NCBI GenBank assembly: GCA_017428025.1
Contig: JAFRRO010000091.1
Coordinates: 1 to 64,000, forward strand
DNA: 64,000 nucleotides
Reading direction: 5' to 3'
From: Clostridia bacterium
Lineage (GTDB): Bacteria > Bacillota > Clostridia > Christensenellales > CAG-138
Shown: piece after piece, positions 1 to 8,333 of the stretch
Layout of the letters: the number at the start of each line of letters is the position of its first letter
Numbering within the stretch: position 1 is the stretch's first letter
Notes under the pieces: model-generated
The model's database searches: none
Told to the model about the DNA's origin: nothing
The model's input: only the letters and a program-made list of their open reading frames with translations
Program-made: the position numbers and the translations under genes

Positions 1-249
1 ATATGGCTGAACCCGTCCGTCATCTGGGAAGCCCGCACGCAGGAGATCGCCGTGCAGATCAGCGCGGACGGGACGAACTTTACGGAACTCGTGCCCGCAA
101 CGCACTATGAGTTCAATCCGGACACCGGCAACCGCATCCGAATCGACTTTGATGCGACGGAAGCACGTTTTGTCAGGCTGATCTTCACGTTGAACACTTC
201 CTCCCGCACCGGCGGCGCACAGGCCGCAGAGATCGAGATCTACGAATAA
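1..249 (+). CDS. C-terminal end of a carbohydrate-binding (F5/8 type C-like) protein, partial
   Basis: Frame 1 is open from the window edge to a TAA at 247-249, giving about 82 residues with no start in view. The visible part has the look of the last strands of a discoidin (F5/8 type C) sugar-binding domain: an ISADGTNF turn, then a RFVRLIFT strand and a final AAEIEIYE strand. Such domains sit at the ends of secreted glycosidases and bind glycans outside the cell. A strong hairpin terminator follows about 50 bases later, so this is the end of its transcript. The catalytic part, if any, lies outside the window. The domain call is by pattern only. Confidence 0.6.
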   Translation: MWLNPSVIWEARTQEIAVQISADGTNFTELVPATHYEFNPDTGNRIRIDFDATEARFVRLIFTLNTSSRTGGAQAAEIEIYE

Positions 250-299
250 TCTCATACGGAAAGCAGACCGTTTTCGGAATGCTTGTTGTTTTCCTCCTT

Positions 300-344
300 C
301 CGAATATGCCCTGTCATTCTTTGACAGGGCATATTCGGCTTTTG
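300..344 (+). terminator. Rho-independent terminator
   Basis: A perfect stem of about 17 bp (CCGAATATGCCCTGTCA paired with its complement, 300-316 with 322-338) with a 5-base loop, followed by a short T-rich stretch. It closes the glycan-binding gene and isolates the GH3 gene. Confidence 0.8.
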
Positions 345-381
345 GATCGGTTAAAAACCTTCTCGCTGTCCACAAATGACC

Positions 382-410
382 TTGTGAAAATGATCGGAAA
401 ATAATATAAT
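382..410 (+). promoter_or_regulatory. Sigma-A type promoter of the GH3 gene
   Basis: TTGTGA at 382-387, a 17-base spacer and a perfect TATAAT at 405-410. This leaves a leader of about 25 bases before the TTG start at 442. Confidence 0.7.
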
Positions 411-441
411 ATGAGCAAATGCAGACAGGAGAATCCTTTCA

Positions 442-2340
442 TTGAAAGTATCCGTTATGAAGAAGAGAACCATATCCGTTTTGCTGTTGCTGACGATGCT
501 GATATCGTCGGCCGGCTGTATTTTTAACGGCAGCTGCGCGAAAACGAAAAAATACTCGATCGCGGATTACGAATACAAGTGTACCGGATATGCGACGATG
601 AGCCCCGAAGAAATCGCTGCATCCTTGTCGCTTGAGCAGAAGGCGGCGCAGATGGTCATGCCCGCCGTTTATAATATCCGTTCGGAACAAATGAAGGATA
701 ACGATTACGGCAGTATTCTTTCCACGGTCGGCAGCATCGACGCCGCATCCTGGCGGAGCCTCGTGGACAAATATCAGAACGCCGCGCTTTTATCGGATGC
801 AGGGATCCCCTATCTTTACGGGCAGGACGATGTTCACGGGGTGAATTACTGTTTAAATGCCGTATACTTTCCCCACAACATCGGGCAGGGAGCAGCCGAC
901 GATGAGGAGCTTGCGTATCAGGTCGGACTGATTACGGCTGACGAAGCGAAACTCTGTCATATGCTTTGGAATTATTCTCCGTGTATTGCACAGTCTGCGG
1001 ATCCCCGCTGGGGAAGAACATATGAATCCTACGGTTCGGATCTGGAGACGATCACAAGGCTCAGCACCGCTTATACGAGGGGTCTGATCGACGGAGGGGT
1101 GGTTGTCTGCGCAAAGCATTATCTCGCGGACGGAAATGCAGAATATAGCACGGGCGAAAAAGACGGCCCGGAAATGCTCATTGACCGGGGCGACGCCCGC
1201 CTTACCGACGATGAGATCAATGAACTCTTGAAGGTGTACCAAGCGCAGATCGATGCCGGCATACAGACCGTCATGATCAGCCATTCCTCCCTAAACGGCG
1301 TGAAGATGCACGAGAACACAACGTACATCATGAAGCTGAAAAACGAGATGGGATTTGAAGGCTTTATCGTAAGCGACTGGGAATCTGTACAGCACATTTC
1401 GGGTTCGTCATACAGAGAGCAGGTCATCACAAGCATCAATGCGGGGATCGACATGCTGATGGAGGTCGAAAGATTCGAGGAGACAAGACAGATCATCATC
1501 GATGCCGTAAAAAGCGGTGAAATCAGTGAGGAACGCGTGAACGATGCTGTAACGAGAATCATCAGAGTCAAAAGAGAGGCGGGACTGTTTGACGATCCTT
1601 TTCTCGAAAAAGCGGAGACAAAGCAGCAGGAAACCGGTTCGTCGGAATACCGAAAAATCGCGGAACAGTTAGTCGAGAAGAGTCTTGTTCTGCTGAAAAA
1701 CGATTCGGACGTCCTTCCGCTGAAAGAAGGCACGAAGGTCTATATCACGGGACCGGCGGCGGACGACGCATCGGTGCAGTGCGGCGGCTGGACGATCGAA
1801 TGGAACGGTTCTTCCGAAAAGGATATAGCAGGCGTAACGACCATACTGGATGCTTTTGAGCGGTATGCGAAAGCGTACGGCATCGAGATCATTACCGATC
1901 AGAAAAAAGCACAAAATGCCGACGTGGTGCTGCTTTGCGTAGGCGAACAGGCATATGCGGAATGGAACGGCGACACTGCGGATCTGGAACTTTGCGGCGC
2001 ACTCGGTCTTCCCGACAACAGAAAGGCCGTCGAAGAGGTCAAAAAACTGGGGAAACCCACCGTTGTCTGCATCCTTGCAGGCAGAAACGTAATCATTGAT
2101 CCGGAAGATTTCGATCGCTGGGACAGCGTCGTCATGTGTTATCTTCCGGGTTCGGAAGGAAAAGGCATTTCCGATGTATTGTGCGGATGCGCTGATTTTT
2201 CGGGCAAGCTTCCGTCGCCGTGGTACGGCAGTGTCGACCAGATCGGCACCGATCAGTCCTTTTTGAAACGCGGTTACGGTCTTTCCTACGGAAGCGGCTT
2301 TCTGCCGAAAAAGGAGCCCGAAACGTTTTCGGATGAATAA
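442..2340 (+). CDS. Glycoside hydrolase family 3 beta-glucosidase-type lipoprotein
   Basis: A 632-residue exported glycosidase expected to release glucose or xylose from beta-linked oligosaccharides. The N-terminus has a basic start, a hydrophobic stretch and a lipobox ending SSAGC, so it is probably anchored to the membrane. The GH3 nucleophile motif VSDW places the catalytic Asp at residue 312. The C-terminal alpha/beta domain has GEQAYAEWNGD, where Glu507 is a candidate acid/base, by analogy with barley exoglucanase-type enzymes. I chose the TTG at 442 because an AGGAG SD lies about 9 bases upstream. The in-frame ATG at 457 has no SD but gives an equally good signal peptide. The gene looks less GC-rich than the core genes to the right. 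Exact substrate cannot be read. Confidence 0.88.
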   Translation: MKVSVMKKRTISVLLLLTMLISSAGCIFNGSCAKTKKYSIADYEYKCTGYATMSPEEIAASLSLEQKAAQMVMPAVYNIRSEQMKDNDYGSILSTVGSIDAASWRSLVDKYQNAALLSDAGIPYLYGQDDVHGVNYCLNAVYFPHNIGQGAADDEELAYQVGLITADEAKLCHMLWNYSPCIAQSADPRWGRTYESYGSDLETITRLSTAYTRGLIDGGVVVCAKHYLADGNAEYSTGEKDGPEMLIDRGDARLTDDEINELLKVYQAQIDAGIQTVMISHSSLNGVKMHENTTYIMKLKNEMGFEGFIVSDWESVQHISGSSYREQVITSINAGIDMLMEVERFEETRQIIIDAVKSGEISEERVNDAVTRIIRVKREAGLFDDPFLEKAETKQQETGSSEYRKIAEQLVEKSLVLLKNDSDVLPLKEGTKVYITGPAADDASVQCGGWTIEWNGSSEKDIAGVTTILDAFERYAKAYGIEIITDQKKAQNADVVLLCVGEQAYAEWNGDTADLELCGALGLPDNRKAVEEVKKLGKPTVVCILAGRNVIIDPEDFDRWDSVVMCYLPGSEGKGISDVLCGCADFSGKLPSPWYGSVDQIGTDQSFLKRGYGLSYGSGFLPKKEPETFSDE

Positions 2341-2374
2341 TCCCGACCCGGTTCCGTTTGGCTGATCGGTTTCA

Positions 2375-2456
2375 AACAAGAAACGCTCCCGATCCGGGAG
2401 CGTTTTGTTCAATGGATCCGGTTGACCGGACGCGGGATCTGCTTCCGGGAAACGGA
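2375..2456 (+). repeat. Direct repeat copy A (pairs with 4338-4421), contains a terminator
   Basis: This 82-base stretch begins with a terminator hairpin and continues with a 50-base core (2407-2456). The core matches 4372-4421 in 48 of 50 positions, in the same orientation. The two copies bracket the pgi gene. Confidence 0.8.
2381..2408 (+). terminator. Rho-independent terminator after the GH3 gene
   Basis: Stem AAACGCTCCCG with CGGGAGCGTTT around an ATC loop, followed by T residues, 40 bases after the GH3 stop codon. Confidence 0.85.
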
Positions 2457-2527
2457 CGAAAGGGCAGTATCAGAGAAAAACCCTCCTGCCGCTCTCATAT
2501 GAGGACGGTGATTTTGGTTTCGGGGGA

Positions 2528-2556
2528 TTGAAAAATCGCCGCGGGAATGGTAAACT
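2528..2556 (+). promoter_or_regulatory. Predicted promoter of pgi
   Basis: TTGAAA at 2528-2533, a 17-base spacer and TAAACT at 2551-2556, about 100 bases before the pgi start. The rest of the 2341-2654 gap is repeat copy A and unremarkable sequence. Confidence 0.5.
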
Positions 2557-2654
2557 TTTACCGATAGACCGAAAGTCTCGAAGGAAATCGCGGCAAGCAA
2601 GCATGCTGCCGTCCGGTTCAATCATTCATCACGGTTCAAGGAGGAAACGATACC

Positions 2655-4238
2655 ATGTTGCATTGGAACAATCTCGATACGCTGACGGCGTTTGAAAAGC
2701 TGAAAGCAAGAAAAGGCAGCGTAAACCTGCAGGAAGCGATGGCGGGCGAAAGCGGCGCGCGGCGCGTCTTAACGTACGCGGTGCCGATGGCCTGCGGACT
2801 TGCCTACAACTATGCGGCGAAGGCCGTAGACGATGAACTGCTCTCCGTCCTCAAAGAGCTTGCCGAGCAGGCACAGCTTCAGGAGAAGTACGAAGCGCTC
2901 TACAACGGCGAAATGATCAACACCGGTGAAAAGCGTCTGGTGCTTCACCAGCTGACAAGAGGTCAGCTCGGAAATGCCGTGATCGTGGACGGCGTGGACA
3001 AGTACGCGTTCTATATCGGCGAGCAGAAAAAAGCGGCGGAGTTTGCCCGAAAGGTTCATGCGGGCGAGATTGCCAACGCGGACGGCGAGAAGTTCACGAC
3101 CGTCGTGCAGATCGGCATCGGCGGAAGCGACCTTGGCCCTCGCGCCATGTATCTGGCGCTGGAAAACTGGGCCAGAGAGAACGGCGCATTCCGGCTCGAA
3201 GCCCGTTTTATCAGCAACGTGGATCCCGACGACGCGGCGAACGTGCTGAAATCGATCGACCTGAAGCACAGTCTGTTCGTGCTGGTGTCGAAGTCCGGCA
3301 CAACGCTTGAAACGCTGACCAACGAAACCTTTGTGAAGAACGCGCTGAAAGACGCGGGACTGGACCCCTCCAAACACATGGTCGCCGTCACCAGCGAGAC
3401 TTCACCGCTCGCAAAATCCGATGAATATCTGGCGGCGTTTTTCATGGACGACTTCATCGGCGGGCGCTATTCCTCCACTTCCTGCGTCGGCGGCGTGGTG
3501 CTGTCGCTGGCGTTCGGTCCCGAAGTGTTCGCGCGCTTCTTAAGCGGTGCGCATGCGGCGGATCTGACTGCAAAAGAGAGCGATCTTTTGAAGAACCCCG
3601 CTATGCTTGACGCGCTGATCGGCGTGTATGAGCGCAATGTCTTGGGCTACCCGGTCACCGCCGTGCTGCCCTATTCGCAGGCGCTCAGCCGGTTCCCCGC
3701 GCACCTGCAGCAACTCGACATGGAGTCCAACGGCAAGCACGTCAACCGCTTCGGCGAGCCGGTCGCTTATCCCACCGGGCCTGTCATTTTCGGCGAACCG
3801 GGCACTAACGGCCAGCATTCGTTCTATCAGCTCCTGCATCAGGGAACCGACATCGTTCCGCTGCAGTTTGTCGGGTTCCGCAAGAATCAGGCGGGAATGG
3901 ACGCGGACATTCAGGGCAGCACAAGCCAGCAAAAGCTGTGCGCCAATGTCGCCGCGCAGATCATGGCGTTTGCCTGCGGCAAGCAGGATAAAGATCCCAA
4001 CAAGAGCTTTGACGGCGGTCGTCCCTCCAGCATCATTATCGGTGAACAGCTTACGCCGGAGTCCCTCGGCGCACTGCTGGCGCATTTTGAGAATAAGGTG
4101 ATGTTCCAGGGCTTCTGCTGGAACGTGAACAGCTTCGACCAGGAGGGCGTGCAGTTGGGCAAAGTGCTGGCCAAGCGCGTACTGGCGCACGAAACCGACG
4201 GCGCGCTGAAGGCCTACAGCGACCTGCTGGACATCTGA
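2655..4238 (+). CDS. pgi: Glucose-6-phosphate isomerase
   Basis: A 527-residue cytoplasmic enzyme that interconverts glucose 6-phosphate and fructose 6-phosphate at the head of glycolysis. The sugar-isomerase (SIS) fold motifs are present: GIGGSDLGPRAM near residue 155, SKSGTTLETL near 215, and the signature GGRYSSTSCVGG near 270. NGKHVNRFGEPV and the C-terminal phosphate-binding part follow. An AAGGAGG SD lies 10 bases before the ATG. It has its own predicted promoter and is followed by a terminator inside repeat copy B, so it is probably transcribed alone. The two flanking direct repeats are unusual for a housekeeping gene. Confidence 0.95.
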   Translation: MLHWNNLDTLTAFEKLKARKGSVNLQEAMAGESGARRVLTYAVPMACGLAYNYAAKAVDDELLSVLKELAEQAQLQEKYEALYNGEMINTGEKRLVLHQLTRGQLGNAVIVDGVDKYAFYIGEQKKAAEFARKVHAGEIANADGEKFTTVVQIGIGGSDLGPRAMYLALENWARENGAFRLEARFISNVDPDDAANVLKSIDLKHSLFVLVSKSGTTLETLTNETFVKNALKDAGLDPSKHMVAVTSETSPLAKSDEYLAAFFMDDFIGGRYSSTSCVGGVVLSLAFGPEVFARFLSGAHAADLTAKESDLLKNPAMLDALIGVYERNVLGYPVTAVLPYSQALSRFPAHLQQLDMESNGKHVNRFGEPVAYPTGPVIFGEPGTNGQHSFYQLLHQGTDIVPLQFVGFRKNQAGMDADIQGSTSQQKLCANVAAQIMAFACGKQDKDPNKSFDGGRPSSIIIGEQLTPESLGALLAHFENKVMFQGFCWNVNSFDQEGVQLGKVLAKRVLAHETDGALKAYSDLLDI

Positions 4239-4337
4239 TCCGTTCCCTGCCGAAACAAGAGGAGTACGAATGCGGACAGTGCTGGATACCGGTTATGACT
4301 GCAGGACGGTTTATCCGATTCCTCTCCGATGATTTCG

Positions 4338-4421
4338 AACAAAAACGCTCCCGAAGAGGGAGCTTTTTGCTGTTCAATGAATCCGGTTGACCGGACGCGG
4401 GATTTGCTTCCGGGAAACGGA
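4338..4421 (+). repeat. Direct repeat copy B (pairs with 2375-2456)
   Basis: Same layout as copy A: a GCTCCC/GGGAGC hairpin with a T run (4341-4370), then the 50-base core at 4372-4421. The hairpin loop differs between copies while the core is nearly identical. In this position the hairpin can terminate pgi. Confidence 0.8.
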
Positions 4422-4591
4422 GACCTGCGTCCCAAGCAGGATCGGAAGATGCGTTTTTGCATAATCCGTCAGATCCGTCCCATTTGTGAACGGACGTTAA
4501 GTGCCTATTTGTCTGGGGTTCATGCCCCAAAGCCCATCCGTCCAGACGACAACGTGAAATCGACCAGAAGATGAAAGATAATGATACGATA

Positions 4592-4621
4592 AAAGCCCGA
4601 AGCATGTGCGCTTCGGGCTTT
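4592..4621. terminator. Terminator-like hairpin
   Basis: A 12-bp perfect stem, AAAGCCCGAAGC with GCTTCGGGCTTT, with a 6-base loop. A on one side and T on the other would allow it to act in either direction. No gene ends close to it on the plus strand, so it may be left from a lost neighbour. Confidence 0.7.
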
Positions 4622-4685
4622 GGTGATGCGAGCTTCGAATATCATAAAAAACGCAGCGGGAAACGGAGGAAATTACGGTTGTCTC

Positions 4686-4713
4686 TTGATTTTTGCCGAA
4701 AATGAGATATAAT
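4686..4713 (+). promoter_or_regulatory. Promoter of the truncated methyltransferase gene
   Basis: TTGATT at 4686-4691, a 16-base spacer and a perfect TATAAT at 4708-4713. About 90 bases of leader remain before the gene start at 4809. Confidence 0.6.
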
Positions 4714-4808
4714 CAATAGCGGTTAGCGTATGCTAACTGCAATTAGATGCATTTATCGGGGGAAAACGCGTAAAGCGGAGGCGCGGAAAGGAGGATGCCG
4801 GGACCTGT

Positions 4809-5060
4809 ATGAACAAAAAGACTTGGGATCTTTACGCGCCGATCTATCAGCGCGCGATGAAGGCGGATCAAAAGATCTACGATTTCATGTACGAACGGAT
4901 ACCGGAAGCGGTTAAAGGCAAAGAGGTTTTGGAAATCGCCGCGGGACCGGGGCTTCTTGCAAAGCACATTGCGCCCGCCGCCAAATCTGTGCTGGCTACG
5001 GATTATTCCGACGGCATGATCAAGGAGGCGAAGAAAGGCGACTGTCCCGCAAACGTGCGC
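4809..5060 (+). pseudogene. Truncated class I SAM-dependent methyltransferase
   Basis: About 84 residues of a methyltransferase N-terminus remain: a leading helix (TWDLYAPIYQRAMK), glycine-rich motif I (VLEIAAGPGLL) and motif II ending ATDYSDGMI. After roughly residue 84 the reading frame runs into sequence antisense to a GH2 gene and stops at 5241-5243. The family is normally about 200 residues, so the C-terminal half is gone. The promoter and an AAGGAGG SD (14 bases upstream) are intact, so only the 3' half was lost. The 3' boundary given is approximate because the junction has no sharp mark. Confidence 0.75.
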
Positions 5061-5650
5061 TGCTCGCCTTTTTGGGCGGCAAGGACCGTTTCACCGTCAC
5101 AAAGTTCCGCCGTTACGGCGCCCGGATCGGTTGTTTGGACGGCAACTTCGACGGTCGGCGGATCGAGCGACAACGTTTTGAGTTTGACGCCGTTCGGCAG
5201 GATATGCCGTTTCGGCGCTTTCCAGAGTACGACCGGACGATAGCTGCCGGTGCCGGAGTACCAACGGGAATTCGGTTGATCGGCGTTAAACGCGCGCACT
5301 TCGATGCGGTTTTCGCCGATCTTGGCAAACGGGATCAGATCGACATAGAAATTGAGATAGCCGTACGGACGCGCACCTGCTTTTTCCCCGTTGACGAACA
5401 CCTCCGCCTTGCGATAAACGCCCTCGAGTTCGAGAAGGAGCGCGCCGAAAAGGTCCTGTTCGGAAAGCGTCAGCGTTCTGGTGTAGGAATAATCGCGTCC
5501 GTCGAACCAGCCGACGTTCGCACCGCCCGAAGAACGTGCGCCGCGCGGCTCGCGCAGCATGGCGTCGTCCGGGATGCGCACGGGGATCGGCGGCTCATCC
5601 GTAGGGTAATGCCTGCAAAACCATCCTTCGTTGCACGGGATCGCTTTCAT
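5045..5650 (-). pseudogene. Truncated GH2 glycosidase (beta-galactosidase family), N-terminal part
   Basis: About 200 residues match the N-terminal sugar-binding beta-sandwich of GH2 enzymes. They include a NEGWFCRHYP-like opening, YTRTLTL, LELEGVYRKAEVFVNGEKAG, YLNFYVDLIPFAKIGENRIEVRA and the GTGSYRPVVLW stretch. The following immunoglobulin-like domain is cut soon after it starts and the catalytic barrel is missing. Beyond about 5045 the frame is antisense to the methyltransferase and stops at 5003. Start and SD (AAGGAG) are intact and a good promoter lies upstream. The gene is divergent from the AraC regulator, which probably once controlled it. Full GH2 proteins are 600-1000 residues. Confidence 0.8.
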
Positions 5651-5700
5651 ATCGGCTCCTTCCTGCGTTCCTAAACCGTTTCACGGAATATTTATACTGG

Positions 5701-5729
5701 ATTATAGCATACGGGACGCCGAAAAACAA
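5701..5729 (-). promoter_or_regulatory. Promoter of the GH2 relic
   Basis: On the minus strand, TTGTTT (5724-5729), a 17-base spacer and TATAAT (5701-5706). The gap to the divergent AraC gene is short enough for shared control. Confidence 0.7.
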
Positions 5730-5835
5730 TCTTTCGGGCGACATTTTGCGATGATGCAGAAGCTTGCTCTTTCCTTTTCCGATCGGATGTGCTATGATGA
5801 AATCAAGATTGTGGTATCGAGGATCGGGAGCATAC

Positions 5836-6777
5836 ATGAGCGAATTGGAAATTATCCGGCACGGACAGGTCAACGGCGTCAGTATCTTTTTCAACACCGT
5901 GGAATACCGAACGCCGCACTTTCATCCGGAATGGGAACTGATCTGGGTACTCGACGGATCCCTGCTCGTGCGGAGCGAACAGAAAGAGGATGTGTGCGAC
6001 GCAGACGATCTGGTCGTCATTCCGCCTAAGCGAATCCATGAGTTTTTCGGGAAGGAACGTGCGGTTACGTTTTTATGCCTGCAGATCGCACCGCAGGCGT
6101 TTTCCTATGTGTTTCCGCCTTTGGAAGCGCTCACGACAGACGCGGTTCGGCTGAGCGCACATCTCGACCCGGGCGCGTCGGACGAGATTCGCCGCAGCAT
6201 GTGTACGCTGATGCGGGAATACCTTTCGGAGATGCCGTTCTATGAACTGCGATGCGCGGCATGCTGCGCACAGATTCTGCAGCTTGTACTGACCGGTTTA
6301 CCGGTTCGGCAAATGCATGCGGGAGAAATCCTGCTCGCGGATCAGCGCAACGCGCGTCTGGACCGGTTTTTGCAGTATGTGGAGGAGCATTTGGCGGAAC
6401 AGCCGAGTCTTTCTGCGTTTGCCGAATCCGAGCATTGCTCGGTCAGCTATATGTCCCGTTTTCTGCGGAAAAACCTGAATCAGAGTTTTCAGGACTTTGT
6501 GACGCGCATGCGCTTCCGGCGCGCCTGCCGACTGATCGCCGCCGGCGGAAAGCGGATGATCGACGTGTGCGAGGAATGCGGCTTTTCCGATTACCGGTAC
6601 TTCTCAAACTGCTTCAAAAAGTACCTCGGCATGACGCCGGAGCAGTATCGCCGGACACGCCCGCCCGCCGCAAACGCACGGCGAACGCCGAAGCCCGCGG
6701 AACGCTTCTATTCCCGCGAGGAAAGCATGGCGCTGCTTAGTAGGATCGAAAACGGACATAAGGTTAAAATCGTCTAA
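5836..6777 (+). CDS. AraC-family transcriptional regulator with cupin sensor domain
   Basis: A 313-residue cytoplasmic DNA-binding protein. The N-terminal half is an AraC-type cupin (TPHFHPEWELIWVLDGSLLV near residue 20, then VVIPPKRIHEF), which usually binds a sugar. The C-terminal 100 residues carry the two helix-turn-helix units (SLSAFAESEHCSVSYMSRFL and MIDVCEECGFSDYRYFSNCF, followed by KKYLGMTPEQYRR). I chose the ATG at 5836 because GGGAG lies 5 bases upstream and because it starts at the normal cupin edge. It is divergent from the GH2 relic and upstream of the xylulokinase operon, so it probably senses a pentose or related sugar. Confidence 0.88.
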   Translation: MSELEIIRHGQVNGVSIFFNTVEYRTPHFHPEWELIWVLDGSLLVRSEQKEDVCDADDLVVIPPKRIHEFFGKERAVTFLCLQIAPQAFSYVFPPLEALTTDAVRLSAHLDPGASDEIRRSMCTLMREYLSEMPFYELRCAACCAQILQLVLTGLPVRQMHAGEILLADQRNARLDRFLQYVEEHLAEQPSLSAFAESEHCSVSYMSRFLRKNLNQSFQDFVTRMRFRRACRLIAAGGKRMIDVCEECGFSDYRYFSNCFKKYLGMTPEQYRRTRPPAANARRTPKPAERFYSREESMALLSRIENGHKVKIV

Positions 6778-6857
6778 TCAAACATGCAACGCTGTCCTGT
6801 ACGGCGCCGCTTCCTTTTATGTATAATCATAACAAAGAGCAGAAGGAGGCTTGCACG

Positions 6858-8333
6858 ATGTACACAATCGGAATCGATCTGGGCACCAGCACGATGAAGC
6901 TGCTGCTGGTAGAGGAAACCGGAGAAATTCTGAACAGCGCGGTGGAGGAATACCCGCTGCTGTTTCCGCATCCGGGCTGGAGCGAGCAGGAGCCGAAGGA
7001 ATGGTGGGGCGCGCTGCTTGCCGGTGTAACGGATCTGTTGACGGGCTTTGATGCAAAGAAGGTTGCGGGCATCGGCGTCGGCGGACAGATGCACGGACTG
7101 GTCACGCTCGACGCTCACGACAACGTCATTCGTCCCGCGATCCTCTGGAACGACGGCAGAACCGACGAAGAAACCGAATGGCTCAATACCGAAATCGGCA
7201 AGGAGCGGCTTTCCGCATATACCGGCAACATCGCCTTTGCGGGCTTCACCGCGCCGAAAATCCTGTGGATGCAAAAGCACGAGCCGGAACACTTTGCAAA
7301 GATCGACAAGATCATGCTGCCGAAGGACTATCTGAACTACCGGCTGACCGGCGTGCATGCCTGTGATTTCTCCGACGCAAGCGGCATGCTGCTTCTGGAT
7401 GTACAGCACCGCTGCTGGTCGAAAGAGATGCTCGCTATTTGCGGCGTCAAAGAAACGCAGCTTCCGAAGCTCTTTGAAAGCTATGAGGTCATCGGCACGA
7501 TCCTGCCCGAGGTTGCGAAAACGCTCGGTCTGCCGGAAACGGTCAAGGTCGTAGCGGGCGCGGGCGACAACGCCGCTGCGGCGGTCGGCACCGGCACGGT
7601 CGGCAACGGCGCGTGCAACATTTCGCTCGGCACCTCCGGCACGATCTTTATCAGCTCCGAAGCGTTCGGCGTCGATCCCATGAATGGTCTGCACGCCTTT
7701 GCGCACGCGGACGGAACCTGGCACCTGATGGGCTGCATGCTCTCCGCCGCAAGCTGCAACAAATGGTTCTGCGAGGAGATTCTGAAGACGACGGACTTCC
7801 CCGCCGAGCAGGTCGGAATGGAACGGAACCTCGGCGAAAACCGCGTATTTTTCCTTCCGTATCTGATGGGCGAGCGCAGCCCGATCAACGATACCGACGC
7901 GCGCGGCGCGTTCGTCGGGCTTTCGCTGGATACAACGCGGCGCGACACGGTGCAGGCGGTGCTGGAGGGCGTGGCGTTTGCGATCCGCGACAGCTTTGAG
8001 GTCGCAAAGGCGATCGGCGTGGAGATCCCGCGCAGCAAGCTTTGCGGCGGCGGAGCGAAGAGCCCGGTCTGGCGCAAAATCCTCTGCAATGTCCTGAACA
8101 TCCCGCTCGATCTTCCGCAGACGGAGCAGGGACCGGGTATGGGCGGCGCGATGCTCGCCATGGTCGGCGCGGGGCGGTATCCGGACGTTGTGAACTGCGC
8201 AAAGGAACTCGTGCACGTTAAGGAGACGCTGCTGCCCGATCCGGCGCTTGCGGCGAAGTATGAAGAAAAATATCAGATCTTCCGTAGAATCTATCCCAGT
8301 CTCAAAGTGTTTTATAAGGAGTGCAAGGCATGA
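6858..8333 (+). CDS. xylB: Xylulokinase (FGGY-family sugar kinase)
   Basis: A 491-residue cytoplasmic kinase that phosphorylates D-xylulose to xylulose 5-phosphate for the pentose phosphate route. The FGGY family signs are present: GIDLGTSTMKLLL at the start, GQMHGLV near residue 78, NDGRTDEE, AGAGDNAAAAVGTG near 235, GTSGTIF and the C-terminal GGGAKSPVWRKIL. The MHGLV motif favours xylulokinase over other FGGY members. Start 6858 is 9 bases after AGAAGGAGG. The extension upstream to 6819 overlaps a TATAAT (6822-6827) and is unlikely. The stop overlaps the next start by ATGA, so the pair is translationally coupled. Confidence 0.93.
   Translation: MYTIGIDLGTSTMKLLLVEETGEILNSAVEEYPLLFPHPGWSEQEPKEWWGALLAGVTDLLTGFDAKKVAGIGVGGQMHGLVTLDAHDNVIRPAILWNDGRTDEETEWLNTEIGKERLSAYTGNIAFAGFTAPKILWMQKHEPEHFAKIDKIMLPKDYLNYRLTGVHACDFSDASGMLLLDVQHRCWSKEMLAICGVKETQLPKLFESYEVIGTILPEVAKTLGLPETVKVVAGAGDNAAAAVGTGTVGNGACNISLGTSGTIFISSEAFGVDPMNGLHAFAHADGTWHLMGCMLSAASCNKWFCEEILKTTDFPAEQVGMERNLGENRVFFLPYLMGERSPINDTDARGAFVGLSLDTTRRDTVQAVLEGVAFAIRDSFEVAKAIGVEIPRSKLCGGGAKSPVWRKILCNVLNIPLDLPQTEQGPGMGGAMLAMVGAGRYPDVVNCAKELVHVKETLLPDPALAAKYEEKYQIFRRIYPSLKVFYKECKA

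Larger units (their letters stand above)
4239..4808. other. 570-base intergenic region with repeats and hairpins, no gene seen
   Basis: It contains repeat copy B with its terminator (4338-4421), a nested hairpin near 4511-4546 (GTCTGG with CCAGAC enclosing GGGG with CCCC), a strong hairpin at 4592-4621 and a promoter at 4686-4713. The short open frames inside have no convincing SD or family resemblance. The nested hairpin could belong to a small RNA, but nothing else supports that. Confidence 0.6.

Noticed and set aside
4500..4550. A nested hairpin that might be a small structured RNA or riboswitch
   Set aside because: No conserved core of a known class is visible, and no gene follows for 260 bases.
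6774..8216. A 480-codon minus-strand frame over xylB
   Set aside because: It is the shadow of a well-supported FGGY kinase and has no family resemblance.
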